Positions 1 through 7,008 of a stretch of DNA of 30,890 nt are shown here, piece by piece. Below the pieces are notes generated by a model, which searched no databases, was not told the origin of the DNA, and saw only the letters and a program-made list of their open reading frames with translations. Position numbers and translations under genes: made by a program. The stretch spans positions 1 to 30,890 of IMG/VR virus record IMGVR_UViG_3300025949_000069. One strand, given 5' to 3'. This stretch comes from a virus. How positions within the stretch are numbered: the stretch's first letter is position 1; the number at the start of each line of letters is the position of its first letter.

Positions 1-1
1 G

Positions 2-307
2 GCCCTCATTGCTGCCAGGCTCGCCGAGGGGGCTACTGTGGAGCGGTGCAAGCTGGCGATCGACGGGTGCAAGGCCAGCCCGGAGCACAACGGCCAGAAG
101 GACGGGCGGGTCTTCAACGAGATTGGGCTCATCTTCCGGAGCATGGACAAGCTGGACGGCTTCGTGAGCAAGGCGCCCAAGCGCACGCTGTGGATCAAGC
201 CTACCGAGGAGCCGGCCCGGTCTGAGCCGGTAGCAGACGAGGCGACGGCCCGAGAGATGGCGGCACAGTTGGCGAAGGTAGTCGGAAGGATAGGGCGGAC
301 ACCATGA
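2..307 (+). CDS. C-terminal end of a phage replication-initiator-like protein (partial)
   Basis: The frame is open from the first bases of the window, so the gene starts upstream; only about 101 residues are seen. The segment reading LIAARLAEGATVERCKLAID, followed by a His-Asn-Gly turn and an ending with GLIFRSMDKLDGFV, resembles the conserved C-terminal domain of phage replisome-organiser and DnaD-like proteins (the Phg_2220_C type), which usually follows an N-terminal winged helix. The last 30 residues are Ala/Glu/Arg-rich and probably disordered. The stop TGA overlaps the next ATG (ATGA at 304). Replication function is inferred from the domain resemblance; the diagnostic N-terminus is outside the window. 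Confidence 0.6.
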   Translation, partial: ALIAARLAEGATVERCKLAIDGCKASPEHNGQKDGRVFNEIGLIFRSMDKLDGFVSKAPKRTLWIKPTEEPARSEPVADEATAREMAAQLAKVVGRIGRTP

Positions 308-720
308 GAATCAGTCTGTGCGAGCAAGAACACCTGTACCTCATCGCCGAGAAGCCCACGGGAGTGGAGTACGAGGCGCAGGTCGGCGGCATAATGTGCA
401 GCCATCCGAGCGTAGAGGGTGCCGTGATAGCCGTTGCAGTCGACCACAAGGAGGCCGTGGGCGGCTTCATGTGCGAGGTCGGCTGTTACGGCGAATCCGG
501 GTGGACAACGGAGCGGATCGAGAAGGCCAACGAGATGCTTGGCAACCTCGGGTGGGACGTGTTCACCGAGATCGTCGATCTACGGCTAGACACCGACCGA
601 CTCGCCGAGTCCACCGAAGGGTGGTGGCGCGTCCGGTTCACCGCGAGAAGCGAGTACACCTATCCGAAGGTGGTGCCCGTAGAGTGCGTGGGCGTGGTGT
701 GCGGACCTAACTGCGACTGA
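304..720 (+). CDS. DUF6210-like protein of unknown function
   Basis: The 138-residue protein starts at the ATG that overlaps the preceding stop. The opening (a short strand, then LYLIAEKPTGVEYEAQVGG, then a Cys/His-containing turn and VEGAVIAV) resembles the DUF6210 family, known mostly from actinobacteria and without known activity. A later part, DTDRLAESTEGWWRVRFTA, also fits that family. It has no signal peptide or membrane segment. It ends in a small Cys cluster, CVGVVCGPNC. The assignment rests on remembered family patterns, so it is moderate; the alternative is an unrelated phage orphan. Confidence 0.5.
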   Translation: MRISLCEQEHLYLIAEKPTGVEYEAQVGGIMCSHPSVEGAVIAVAVDHKEAVGGFMCEVGCYGESGWTTERIEKANEMLGNLGWDVFTEIVDLRLDTDRLAESTEGWWRVRFTARSEYTYPKVVPVECVGVVCGPNCD

Positions 721-750
721 CGGCAAGATGCCGTGAAAGGAAGGGGAGCG

Positions 751-1113
751 ATGGGAACCGACATTCACTGGACGTTGGAGGTCCTGAAAAACGGGCGGTG
801 GATAGGCCGACGGGACACCCTGGACCGGAGCCGTAACTACACGCTCTTCGCGGAGCTGGCTGGAGTGCGGCAGCGGGCGCCGGAGGTGGCCGTCATCCAT
901 CCACGCCGTGGGACCCCTCCGGACGCCTCCGGCTCGCACCTGGACCTGTTGGCCGACTACGTCAACGATGACCACTCGCATTCCTGGGCCACGCTGGAGG
1001 AGCTGCAAGCCTACCACTCGGACAGCGTCCAGAGACTCGTCGCTCGGATTGGCTACGATGCCGACTTCCAGACGCCCGGGACCGTCCGTCTCTTGTACTT
1101 TTTCGACAACTGA
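751..1113 (+). CDS. Conserved phage hypothetical protein (MGTDIH family)
   Basis: The 120-residue product begins MGTDIHWTLEV. A strong purine-rich ribosome-binding site, AAGGAAGGGGAG (738-749), lies just before the ATG at 751, which favours this start over the in-frame GTG at 733. Proteins opening with an M-x-x-DIH motif, then a statement of a 'gRW' strand, a 'Y.LF..lAGVR' helix and a late 'HSHSW.TL.EL' motif recur in many unrelated phages; all these elements are present here. The conserved Asp/His pairs suggest metal binding, but no activity is established. It is soluble and lies among other small early genes. Confidence 0.75.
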   Translation: MGTDIHWTLEVLKNGRWIGRRDTLDRSRNYTLFAELAGVRQRAPEVAVIHPRRGTPPDASGSHLDLLADYVNDDHSHSWATLEELQAYHSDSVQRLVARIGYDADFQTPGTVRLLYFFDN

Positions 1114-1122
1114 GGTGAAGTC

Positions 1123-1563
1123 ATGAAGATCGAAGAACTAGAGGCGGCAGAAAGAGCGGCTACGCAGAGAGCGCCCGGCCTACTCCACCCGCGCGAGTCA
1201 TGGGTCTGGCAGGGCTCCGCCGCACACTTCATCTGTGGGCCGTGGTGCCGCTTCCATCTAGCGACTGTCGTGGGCCAGTGGCTTGTGTCCACCGTCGGCG
1301 AGTACGTCTCGGCCTACGACACCAAGATGCACGGGGAGAGCGCCCAGCCGACCACCATCGGGCACAAGCGGCTGTACGAGACGATGGTGTTTCGTGCTGG
1401 CGCCGCGTGCGCAGAACCGGAGTGCGGGGGCGAGTATCACGCGGACGGACAAGAGCTGGACTTCGCGCCGGCCAACACACGCGCCGAGGCGTACGCAGCG
1501 CACCGCCGACTCTGCGAGCTATGGGCAACCCGTCCCATCTCGTGGGGAGTGGACGCGTCATGA
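1123..1563 (+). CDS. Conserved phage hypothetical protein with CxxxC and paired Cys motifs
   Basis: A GAGGTGA ribosome-binding site precedes the ATG at 1123. The 146-residue product has a central segment, FICGPWCRFHLATVVGQWLV then STVGEY, that is typical of a small phage family whose members pair this motif with a later Cys motif; here that is CAEPECGGEYH near residue 93. A tail with NTRAEAYAAHRRLCELW closes the protein. The Cys/His spacing suggests a zinc-bound fold, which is inference. No enzyme function is known for the family. The stop overlaps the next ATG by ATGA at 1560. Confidence 0.7.
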   Translation: MKIEELEAAERAATQRAPGLLHPRESWVWQGSAAHFICGPWCRFHLATVVGQWLVSTVGEYVSAYDTKMHGESAQPTTIGHKRLYETMVFRAGAACAEPECGGEYHADGQELDFAPANTRAEAYAAHRRLCELWATRPISWGVDAS

Positions 1564-1850
1564 CTGGCGCCCCCTTCGTACCCGGCTCAGATACCAGTGA
1601 AGAGGCCGCTGAGGCCATAGCGCCGCACCTCAGCCGTCTACAGCAACTACTACTGGCCGACCTCAGGCGGTACCCTAACGGGCTCACGGACGAGCAGATG
1701 CAGGACGGTGGGTCAGGAACGCCGCTCTGGCGGCCATCCACCCAGCGCCCCCGCCGCATAGAGCTGGTGGCTCGCGGGTTGGTCAAGGACTCCGGACAGC
1801 GTCGCCGGACTCGTAGCGGTCGCTTCGCGGTCGTCTGGGTCGCCACATGA
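1560..1850 (+). CDS. Small winged-helix DNA-binding protein
   Basis: The start is the ATG overlapping the previous stop, giving 96 residues; a longer in-frame extension upstream is the shadow of the preceding gene. Residues about 24-96 form a typical compact winged helix: a helix (LSRLQQLLLADLRRYP), a 'GLTDEQMQ' turn, a recognition-type segment rich in Arg and Pro (PSTQRPRRIELVARGLVKDS) and a closing wing (RTRSGRFAVVWVAT). Small proteins with this 'GlTDeE...RPRRieLv..Glv' layout are frequent in phages and are presumed to bind DNA. Target and role are unknown. It may regulate early genes, which is inference. Confidence 0.75.
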   Translation: MTGAPFVPGSDTSEEAAEAIAPHLSRLQQLLLADLRRYPNGLTDEQMQDGGSGTPLWRPSTQRPRRIELVARGLVKDSGQRRRTRSGRFAVVWVAT

Positions 1851-2089
1851 CCGGCAACGCCAAGCCTGGGACGGGCTCCTACGGCCTTCTCGTGCGGAAC
1901 CTGAGGCTGGCCGCGGAGAAGAAGCCGCGAGGCATCAAGGCCAACGTGGAGGCCGCATGCAAGGCGCTGGAAGCTGAGGCCGTAGAGTGGCGGAATGACC
2001 ATCAGATGGCCGAGGACGTGGACTACGCCTCCGGCCTGCTCTCGGCCGTGCATGACATCCGCCTCGCCCTGCTCGGGAAGAAGCCATGA
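1847..2089 (+). CDS. Small hypothetical protein, helical
   Basis: The 80-residue product starts at an ATG overlapping the preceding stop (ATGA) and ends with an ATGA overlap into the next gene. It is mostly helical and charged (a Lys/Ala-rich first half, then a helix EAACKALEAEAVEWRNDHQM and a short C-terminal helix). There is no signal peptide, membrane segment or recognisable motif. The tight coupling on both sides and codon use like its neighbours support a real gene. Function unknown. Confidence 0.65.
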   Translation: MTGNAKPGTGSYGLLVRNLRLAAEKKPRGIKANVEAACKALEAEAVEWRNDHQMAEDVDYASGLLSAVHDIRLALLGKKP

Positions 2090-2364
2090 CCGACCACTTG
2101 AACACCCTCCGCTTGCTACACAGCTTCGCCCAAGGCGACCACAGAGAGGCTCTAGAGGCTGCGATAGAGCGGTTCTCGCTGCCGGTGATCGAGACGTGCG
2201 GAGCATGCTCGCACTGCGACGAGAGCCCAGACATCGGCAACGTGAACGACAGATGCGCGCATCCGCTGGCCGAGCAGTCCGGACAGTGGCCAGAACCCGA
2301 CGCCACATGCGCAACGTCGGCACCTCCTGGCTGGTGCCCGCTCAGGAATCAGTCTACAAAATAG
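2086..2364 (+). CDS. Small six-cysteine protein, probable zinc-binding
   Basis: The 92-residue product begins at an ATG overlapping the previous stop. Cysteines lie at residues 38, 41, 44, 57, 75 and 84. The CGACSHC triplet and the closing GWCPLR motif are typical of small phage proteins thought to bind zinc. The N-terminal 35 residues are helical. This is the last gene before the first clear intergenic gap (2365-2476), so it probably ends an operon segment. Function unknown. Confidence 0.65.
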   Translation: MTDHLNTLRLLHSFAQGDHREALEAAIERFSLPVIETCGACSHCDESPDIGNVNDRCAHPLAEQSGQWPEPDATCATSAPPGWCPLRNQSTK

Positions 2365-2401
2365 GCTCGCCATAGAAATCGACGGGGCCATGTTAGAAAG
2401 T

Positions 2402-2432
2402 GCTTGCGGAAAGTCTGGGGCCGGATTAGGTT
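2402..2432 (+). promoter_or_regulatory. Sigma70-like promoter with shared 16-base -35 block
   Basis: The block GCTTGCGGAAAGTCTG (2402-2417) is repeated exactly at 8895. It contains a -35-like TTGCGG (2404-2409); a -10-like TAGGTT (2427-2432) follows after 17 bases. The site lies in one of the few intergenic gaps in this half of the window (2365-2476), with comparatively A+T-rich sequence upstream. Transcription would start near 2440, leaving a leader of about 37 bases with a good ribosome-binding site before the ATG at 2477. Recurrence in intergenic sequence with correct -10 spacing is the main support. No terminator is visible in the gap. Confidence 0.65.
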
Positions 2433-2476
2433 CTCGGTGTCGCGCTGGAAGGCGCTTCGGAAGGAAGAAAGAGAAC

Positions 2477-2662
2477 ATGACGAATCTGCAAATCCGGACG
2501 GTGGCGCGCTACGTGGTCATCGCGGCTCGCGAGGCTGGCAAGGAAGAGCACGAGGTCGAGGCGTGGGCAACGGACGCTCGCATCTCCGAGGTGGCCGGTG
2601 GCCGCGTCAACGCCGCCGCGTGCCAGAGCGTGCGCGACCAAATCTCGATGCTGGTGGGCTGA
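2477..2662 (+). CDS. Small hypothetical protein, first gene after the 2402 promoter
   Basis: The ATG at 2477 follows a strong purine tract, GGAAGGAAGAAAGAG, and is chosen over the in-frame ATG at 2390, which lies upstream of the predicted promoter. The 61-residue product is helical (TNLQIRTVARYVVIAAREAG, then an acidic stretch and a final helix). No signal peptide, membrane segment or known motif is visible. It is the first gene of the transcript starting near 2440, so it is probably made early; function unknown. Confidence 0.65.
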   Translation: MTNLQIRTVARYVVIAAREAGKEEHEVEAWATDARISEVAGGRVNAAACQSVRDQISMLVG

Positions 2663-2664
2663 CC

Positions 2665-3006
2665 ATGGCATCCAAGTCAGTCGAGAAGTCGCTCTCCTCC
2701 GTCCACGCTCTCCTCGGTGAAACTCCCGAGGCAGCGGCAGCGGTGGACATCCTGCGGGACCTCGTGGAAGCCAGGGAGCGTAACCCGCTGCGCACGTACA
2801 TCCCGCCTACCGAGGCTGACCAAGTCTACTGCCTAGACCGTATCGCTCTGGCGGTGGAGAAGGCCCTGCACAAGCAGTACGCGCTGGGCTGGGAGCACGC
2901 CTCGGAACGGTCGGAGGACGAGGATGACGCCAGCGACGACATGGACGGCGATCACGCCTCCGCTCTAGAGAGCGTGTACGGACCCGACAACGACGAGGAG
3001 GGCTGA
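2665..3006 (+). CDS. Hypothetical acidic-tailed protein
   Basis: The ATG at 2665 is two bases after the previous stop; a longer open frame upstream (from 2404) covers the promoter and the previous gene and is rejected. The 113-residue product is helical in its first 80 residues and ends in a strongly acidic tail (ERSEDEDDASDDMDGDHAS and on to a final EEG). Such acidic tails are seen in DNA mimics and in proteins that bind basic partners, but the sequence gives no further support for either. Function unknown. Confidence 0.6.
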   Translation: MASKSVEKSLSSVHALLGETPEAAAAVDILRDLVEARERNPLRTYIPPTEADQVYCLDRIALAVEKALHKQYALGWEHASERSEDEDDASDDMDGDHASALESVYGPDNDEEG

Positions 3007-3009
3007 GCC

Positions 3010-3261
3010 ATGGACCGCGCGCAGGCGTATTGGGCTCAGGTCCTAGACTCTCTCAACGGCAAGTCAGACGGCCCAGAGGGCGCCATCGTGGAGGGGCTGC
3101 GGACCCTGCGCCGTGCCGAGGTGGAGGGGTGGCCGGTCCGAGCCTGGGCGCGTGGCCGCGTCTGCACCGTGAGCGTGGAGCGGGAAGGCGTGACGCTCGT
3201 GGGTCGTGGCGATAGCCTGCTGGACGCCATCGAGAACTTGGGGATGCACGATGCTTTCTGA
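3010..3261 (+). CDS. Small hypothetical protein
   Basis: GAGGAGGG in the end of the preceding gene is well placed for the ATG at 3010. The 83-residue product has an N-terminal helical half and a C-terminal half with alternating strands (VRAWARGRVCTVSVEREGV, then LVGRGDSLLDAIENL) that looks like a small alpha/beta fold, similar in feel to small phage proteins that describe 'crVy...g.v.a.GdSLldAI..l'. No catalytic motif is visible. It overlaps the next gene by 11 bases. Confidence 0.6.
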   Translation: MDRAQAYWAQVLDSLNGKSDGPEGAIVEGLRTLRRAEVEGWPVRAWARGRVCTVSVEREGVTLVGRGDSLLDAIENLGMHDAF

Positions 3262-3523
3262 CCGAGACCTGTACCCCGATGACGCCTACTACGAGCGACT
3301 TTGGGCCCAGAAGGAACAAGCCGCCCACGGGGTAGCCCCGTCCCTCGCTGCTATCGTCCACGCGGACAACGCGGAAGCCCTGGCACAGATGAGGGGCGAG
3401 GAGTTCCCAGACCCGGAGGAGCCTCGGTTCGTAGCGGATGCCTACCAGGCTCGTCACTTCGGCGGAGGTGGGTTCTGGGTGGCATCGTGGGCGATCGATT
3501 CAGGGCCGGAGTGGCTCAGGTAG
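3251..3523 (+). CDS. Small hypothetical protein
   Basis: The start is the ATG at 3251, inside the end of the previous gene; a start further upstream in frame would overlap that gene more deeply. The 90-residue product is acidic and Glu/Asp/Ala-rich (LSDRDLYPDDAYYERLWAQK), and ends with a Gly-rich aromatic turn (FGGGGFWVASWAID). There is no signal peptide or membrane helix. Function unknown. Confidence 0.55.
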   Translation: MLSDRDLYPDDAYYERLWAQKEQAAHGVAPSLAAIVHADNAEALAQMRGEEFPDPEEPRFVADAYQARHFGGGGFWVASWAIDSGPEWLR

Positions 3524-3546
3524 ACAACGAAGGAAGGACGGAGAGC

Positions 3547-3762
3547 ATGGACAAGATCGAGCACTTCAAGAAGACGCGACGGGCCTGGCAGAAGATGCAC
3601 GGGATGAAGGGCGGCAAGCGCCTGCGCATCGTGGACATCGCGCCGGATGGGACCCGCATCCGAGCGGTGGCATCGGCCACACGGATGACCTACGCGCACG
3701 ACGGTCCGAGCAAGGCACGCCGGCCGTCCACTCGCCGAACCGCTCTGTGGGCCGTGTCGTGA
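3547..3762 (+). CDS. Small basic hypothetical protein
   Basis: The ATG at 3547 follows AAGGAAGGACGGAGAGC, one of the stronger ribosome-binding sites in the region, and it is chosen over the in-frame ATG at 3301. The 71-residue product is very basic (Lys/Arg through KTRRAWQKMHGMKGGKRLR and again in the last 20 residues), which suggests nucleic-acid binding, by composition only. Its TGA overlaps a GTG (GTGA) of the next gene. Confidence 0.55.
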   Translation: MDKIEHFKKTRRAWQKMHGMKGGKRLRIVDIAPDGTRIRAVASATRMTYAHDGPSKARRPSTRRTALWAVS

Positions 3763-3992
3763 CTCCGGACGCCCGATACCGCCTTGCCCTGGTGAACATG
3801 GCCCAGGGAGCCCAGCGTCAGGCGGACACCCTGCGCACGGTACACGCCTTGTCTGGAGCAGAGGCGGAAGAGCAGGCGCAGGCGTACGACAGGGTGGCCG
3901 TGTTCCTCGCGAACGAGGCCGACGCGATGCGAGCCCAAGAGCCCGCACGAGCAGACACGGACATGAGCCCTCCTCACGACAGGGTGCGGTGA
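3759..3992 (+). CDS. Small hypothetical helical protein
   Basis: This gene is read from a GTG at 3759 that overlaps the preceding stop (GTGA), in line with the coupling used elsewhere here; the first internal ATG is at 3798. The 77-residue product is Ala/Gln-rich and helical (a coiled-coil-like stretch ALVNMAQGAQRQADTLRTVH and on). It lies directly before the Rad52-like gene, whose ATG overlaps this stop by one base. Function unknown. Confidence 0.55.
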   Translation: MTPDARYRLALVNMAQGAQRQADTLRTVHALSGAEAEEQAQAYDRVAVFLANEADAMRAQEPARADTDMSPPHDRVR

Positions 3993-4615
3993 TGGCCATC
4001 ACCAAGGAGCAGCAAGCCGAGTTGAGCAAGGCGCTGAGCCCAAACGCCGTAGCCACGCGCAAGAACAGTGACGGTGACGGGCCGGCCGAACTGTCGTACC
4101 TACACGGCCACTACGTGATCCGAGAGATGAATCGCATCTTCGGGCACGGCGGATGGTCGTACCGAGTCACTGTCGCGAAGGAATGGGACGGCACAAACGA
4201 GAAAGGCAACTTCGTGTGCACGTACCTGGGGCGCTGCGTGCTGACGGTTGGCGACTGTGTGATCGAGGACGTGGGCGCCGGCCAGGGCAACAGCAAGCGA
4301 CCTAGCGCGGCGATCGAGAAGGCGGCCAAGGAGGCCGCGACCGACGCGCTCAAGCGCTGCTGCAAGACGCTAGGCGACCCACTGGGGCTCGCCCTCTATG
4401 ACAAGGAGCAGGCGCACGTGGCAGACGCCGCCCCTGAGCCCATTGGCCCGAAGGCAAAGGCCCTGCTGGCTCAGATGGAGGCGGCACAAGACACCAAAGC
4501 CAAGCTCGCTGCTGACAACGCCTGTCGTGAGGCATGGGGCAAGCTGAACGCGGCGGAGCGGGCACTCATCAACGAGGCTGAGAGCCACTGGCGCAAGTCG
4601 CGCGGCGAAGTGTGA
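3992..4615 (+). CDS. Rad52/Rad22-family single-strand annealing protein
   Basis: Recombinases of this family anneal complementary single strands, and phages use them in replication-linked recombination. The 207-residue product has the family signature: an N-terminal helix (EQQAELSKALSPNAV), then LSYLHGHYVIREMNRIFGHG (residues 34-53) with a GWSYRV strand, a cysteine strand, a Gly-rich segment VGAGQGN and the hallmark helix AAIEKAAKEAATDALKRCCK followed by LGDPLGLALYD. The C-terminal third is helical and charged and probably holds a partner-binding tail. The start is ATG at 3992 (TGATG); a GTG one codon upstream is equally possible. The RuvC-like gene at 7716 and the HNH proteins could act in the same recombination pathway, by inference. 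Confidence 0.85.
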   Translation: MAITKEQQAELSKALSPNAVATRKNSDGDGPAELSYLHGHYVIREMNRIFGHGGWSYRVTVAKEWDGTNEKGNFVCTYLGRCVLTVGDCVIEDVGAGQGNSKRPSAAIEKAAKEAATDALKRCCKTLGDPLGLALYDKEQAHVADAAPEPIGPKAKALLAQMEAAQDTKAKLAADNACREAWGKLNAAERALINEAESHWRKSRGEV

Positions 4616-4650
4616 ATCAATGACTACGCGGAGACGCGGGAGGTTGGGAT

Positions 4651-4815
4651 ATGGCGACGAAGAAGCGAGCTTGGGACGTGGAGGTTGTGCACACGTTCGT
4701 CGTGCGCGTGTTCACCGAGACGAAGGACGAGGCCGAAGAGAAGGCTAAGACCGAGGTCGTCTCGGACCCGAGCGCGTACCTCGTGAGCGAAGAAGCAGAA
4801 GCGGAGGAGGCATGA
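4651..4815 (+). CDS. 54-residue hypothetical protein
   Basis: The ATG at 4651 sits behind GGGAGG (4638-4643), and the TGA overlaps the ATG of the HNH gene (ATGA at 4812). The product opens MATKKRAWDVEVVHTFVVRV and ends in a Glu-rich tail (EEAEAEEA). The first half looks like two beta strands, in the manner of small phage proteins that carry a single 'w.V...tf.V.V.A.deeeA...a' repeat. A competing frame starting with the ATG at 4620 is about 40 codons long, has no good ribosome-binding site and overlaps this gene. Function unknown. Confidence 0.6.
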   Translation: MATKKRAWDVEVVHTFVVRVFTETKDEAEEKAKTEVVSDPSAYLVSEEAEAEEA

Positions 4816-5342
4816 CCAGGGCAGAGGCTAGATCTAGGAAGTGGAGCGATGAGGAGTTGAAGTTGTCACTTCTGACTCGGTTCCATCGCAACGTCCGGGC
4901 TGGGGCCGATGACGCATGCTGGGAGTGGCAGGGTCAAAGACACTCCTTCGGGCACGGCACAATCGCATCAGGCGGCGCTGAGTTTGGTGGACGCCGTGTT
5001 CTCGCCCACAGACTCGCGTGGGAGCTTGCCAACGGGCGGCCCGTCCCAGACGGCATGTGCGTCCTGCACCGCTGCGACAACCCGCCGTGCTGCAACCCGG
5101 CCCACCTGTTCCTCGGGACGGACGCCGACAACGTGGCCGACATGATGCGAAAGGGTCGCCATTCGGTGGCCAATAGAGCGACCGGCGCGCGCAACGGAAG
5201 GGCGCGGCTTAGCTGGGACATGGTGCGTTCGGCACGCGCGCGCCATGCGTCCGGAGAGAGCGCTAGAGCGATAGCAAGGTCACTCGGCGTAGCCCCAGCA
5301 ACTATCGACAAAATCGTACACGGGAAGGCTTGGCGAGCATGA
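4812..5342 (+). CDS. HNH endonuclease with C-terminal helix-turn-helix
   Basis: The protein has 176 residues. CWEWQG (36-41), AHRLAW (65-70), GMCVLHRCDNPPCCNPAHLF (81-100) and LGTDADNVADMMRKGRH (101-117) are the standard features of the phage HNH_3-type nuclease: His86, the CDNP turn, Asn95 and His98 form the metal and zinc site with the paired cysteines. Residues about 134-174 (LSWDMVRSARARHASGESAR, then a typical helix-turn-helix ARSLGVAPATIDKIV) resemble the recombinase-type DNA-binding motif that follows many HNH homing endonucleases. It cuts DNA, presumably a phage or host target, and may be a free-standing homing endonuclease. Confidence 0.85.
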   Translation: MTRAEARSRKWSDEELKLSLLTRFHRNVRAGADDACWEWQGQRHSFGHGTIASGGAEFGGRRVLAHRLAWELANGRPVPDGMCVLHRCDNPPCCNPAHLFLGTDADNVADMMRKGRHSVANRATGARNGRARLSWDMVRSARARHASGESARAIARSLGVAPATIDKIVHGKAWRA

Positions 5343-5416
5343 CCTCCAGGAATCTTGCGATCGAGAAGGCGGCGCGTGACCTGTTGGGCATCGACCCGTC
5401 GGAGGAGACGCGATGA
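5339..5416 (+). CDS. 25-codon mini-gene linking HNH gene to next gene
   Basis: This short frame starts with an ATG that overlaps the HNH stop (ATGA) and ends with a TGA that overlaps the next ATG (ATGA at 5413). Its product would be MTSRNLAIEKAARDLLGIDP followed by five residues, with an amphipathic helix. The stop/start overlap at both ends and normal codon use suggest that it is translated, at least as a relay that carries ribosomes to the next start. No function can be given. Confidence 0.5.
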   Translation: MTSRNLAIEKAARDLLGIDPSEETR

Positions 5417-6147
5417 GCAAGCCCACGCCGGAGCGAGAGAAGGAGATACGCGAGCGACATGCCGAGGCGCCGTCCGTCGACGACTGCGACGCATGCGCTC
5501 TGCTCGCCCTCCTCGACGACGCCCGCACCGCCCTCACCACCGCCACCCAACGAGCAGAGGCCGCAGAGGCGGCGTTGCGGACGGCGCGCGTGGATGCGCT
5601 GAGGGAGGCGGCGGCGTCTTGGCGCGCGCAGCACGGGGCGGGCCTGTTGCCAGAGTGGCTCGACGCACTCGCAGAAGCGGTGCATGACTGGCGCGCGTGG
5701 GGCGAGCGCTGCGCGCAGATGGGCGCGGCACGCGTAGAGGACGAGCGGCGACTAGACGCGACAGAGCTTGCACAGGCGATGGAGTCGGCCGGCCCGCCTC
5801 CATGGTCTGTCGGCGAGATGCGCGAATGGGTCCGCGACGTGGTGAACGCCGCGCGGTTCCGCACGCAGAGCCCGCTCGTGCAGGTTCCTGGCGGGATGTC
5901 GGAGACGGACCTCGACGCCGTTCTCGCGCGCGTCGGCCCTCCACCCGCACCCGTGCAGGAGGCGACGGTGGGGGCGAGCCCGGACCCGAGTCTCGACCCG
6001 GCCAACGCTCGCGAGTTCGCGCTGGAGGTCGCCGCACGCGCCGTACTCCGCAACATTCCGCGACCCGAGGCGTTCCCTGGCGCGAAGGAGCTGCGCGCGG
6101 CGATCGAGATGCCCGACCCGTTCGAGCGAAAGCCGGTGCGGTCGTGA
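5413..6147 (+). CDS. Hypothetical coiled-coil protein
   Basis: The 244-residue product opens with KPTPEREKEIRERHAEAPSV and a CDAC pair; a long Ala/Arg-rich heptad stretch follows (residues about 32-62, DDARTALTTATQRAEAAEAA). Phage proteins that start with a 'reIreRh....DC.ACaLLa.lDdar' segment and a coiled coil are common but uncharacterised. The rest is helical with two Pro-rich linkers. The gene is rich in GCG and CGC, unlike the genes before it, and has a single CTAG. Function unknown. Confidence 0.7.
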   Translation: MSKPTPEREKEIRERHAEAPSVDDCDACALLALLDDARTALTTATQRAEAAEAALRTARVDALREAAASWRAQHGAGLLPEWLDALAEAVHDWRAWGERCAQMGAARVEDERRLDATELAQAMESAGPPPWSVGEMREWVRDVVNAARFRTQSPLVQVPGGMSETDLDAVLARVGPPPAPVQEATVGASPDPSLDPANAREFALEVAARAVLRNIPRPEAFPGAKELRAAIEMPDPFERKPVRS

Positions 6148-6185
6148 GCGCGGGGCTGCCGGTGATCCAGGAAGGTCGATCGTGA
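6144..6185 (+). CDS. 13-codon bridging mini-ORF
   Basis: A GTG overlaps the preceding stop (GTGA) and opens a 13-codon frame, MSAGLPVIQEGRS, whose TGA overlaps the GTG of the next gene (GTGA at 6182). It therefore fills the 34-base gap between two genes exactly. It also contains the AGGAAGG ribosome-binding site of the next gene. It is probably a translational relay, or a remnant, rather than a functional protein. Confidence 0.3.
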   Translation: MSAGLPVIQEGRS

Positions 6186-6520
6186 CCGACAAGATCCGAG
6201 CACGCGCACGCCGTGACGGCACCACGTACGGCGAGGCCATGCGCGCGATGCTCGCAGAGGCCAAGGCGAAGAAGGCCGAACCGCTCACGTACCGAGAGGC
6301 GATGTCCGTCGTGAGCCAGCCTCGCGAACCGAAGGTGCATCGTCGCCTCTCGTCGGTGTTCACCGGTCCTGCGCACGAGGACGTGGCGATGCGCTCGCAG
6401 CCGCGTTGCCGAGGCTACGGGCTCAAGACGACGGGCCCCGTGTGGGCGCCGGAAGATCCGCGACTGACAGACGATCCCGCTGCGGTGACGTGCGGCCAGT
6501 GCCGGAGGTTCGACTCATGA
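6182..6520 (+). CDS. Hypothetical protein with C-terminal zinc-ribbon-like motif
   Basis: The start is GTG at 6182 with AGGAAGG at 6169-6175. The product has 112 residues. The N-terminal 60 residues are basic and helical. Residues about 75-112 contain a CRGYGLKTTGPVWAPEDPRL segment followed by a second pair, CGQC, near the end. This looks like a half zinc ribbon with a conserved Trp, a pattern found in many small phage proteins. Zinc binding is inferred. The TGA overlaps the next ATG. Confidence 0.65.
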   Translation: MTDKIRARARRDGTTYGEAMRAMLAEAKAKKAEPLTYREAMSVVSQPREPKVHRRLSSVFTGPAHEDVAMRSQPRCRGYGLKTTGPVWAPEDPRLTDDPAAVTCGQCRRFDS

Positions 6521-7008
6521 GCGACGAGAAGACGAACGACGCGCGCGATACCGTGGTCGCCTTGGCGGCGTCCGAAGCCACGTCGCAGGACGTGCTCGAT
6601 ACCGCGCTCGACGACTTCGACGCGGCCATCCGAGAGGACGAGCGGGAGCGCCTCGCGGCGTTCGGTGTGAAGCCGGAGCCGACGAAGCTGGGTGCTCGCA
6701 TCGAGCGGGCGTTGAAGCCGATCGCGCAGCGCTGTTCGCGCAAGGCCATGAAGGCGCTGCGGTTCGAGCTGCACAGGCTCGAAGGTTTCGAGTACCTGTT
6801 CAATGAGATGGCCGCCCAGCGCGACGCCGCCCTTTCCCGCACCCAGCCCGGCCAGCCGGGAGAGGTGTGGACGAGGGCGCAGATCGAAGAGATGGCGCGC
6901 GACGCGTACGACAACAGCGAAGCGCACGCCAGCATTGGCGACAGGGCCCACTTCATGGACTGCCTCTCCGCCCTACTGGACGCGGAGACGAAGGGCGGTG
7001 GGAAGTGA
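6517..7008 (+). CDS. Hypothetical helical protein
   Basis: The ATG at 6517 overlaps the previous stop; a longer open frame from 6406 is rejected because it would run antiparallel in sense over the zinc-motif gene. The 163-residue protein is acidic at the N-terminus (VLDTALDDFDAAIREDERER), basic in the middle (ARIERALKPIAQRCSRKAMK) and helical to the end. It has no membrane segment or catalytic motif. Function unknown. Confidence 0.6.
   Translation: MSDEKTNDARDTVVALAASEATSQDVLDTALDDFDAAIREDERERLAAFGVKPEPTKLGARIERALKPIAQRCSRKAMKALRFELHRLEGFEYLFNEMAAQRDAALSRTQPGQPGEVWTRAQIEEMARDAYDNSEAHASIGDRAHFMDCLSALLDAETKGGGK

Noticed and set aside
1229-2323. 364-codon minus-strand open frame over several early genes
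   Set aside because: The plus strand carries four coupled genes here, with motifs; the minus product is Arg/Ser/Pro-rich and lacks a recognisable domain.
4620-4745. Alternative short frame starting with ATG at 4620
   Set aside because: It overlaps the 4651-4815 gene in another frame, has no good ribosome-binding site and does not couple to the HNH gene.
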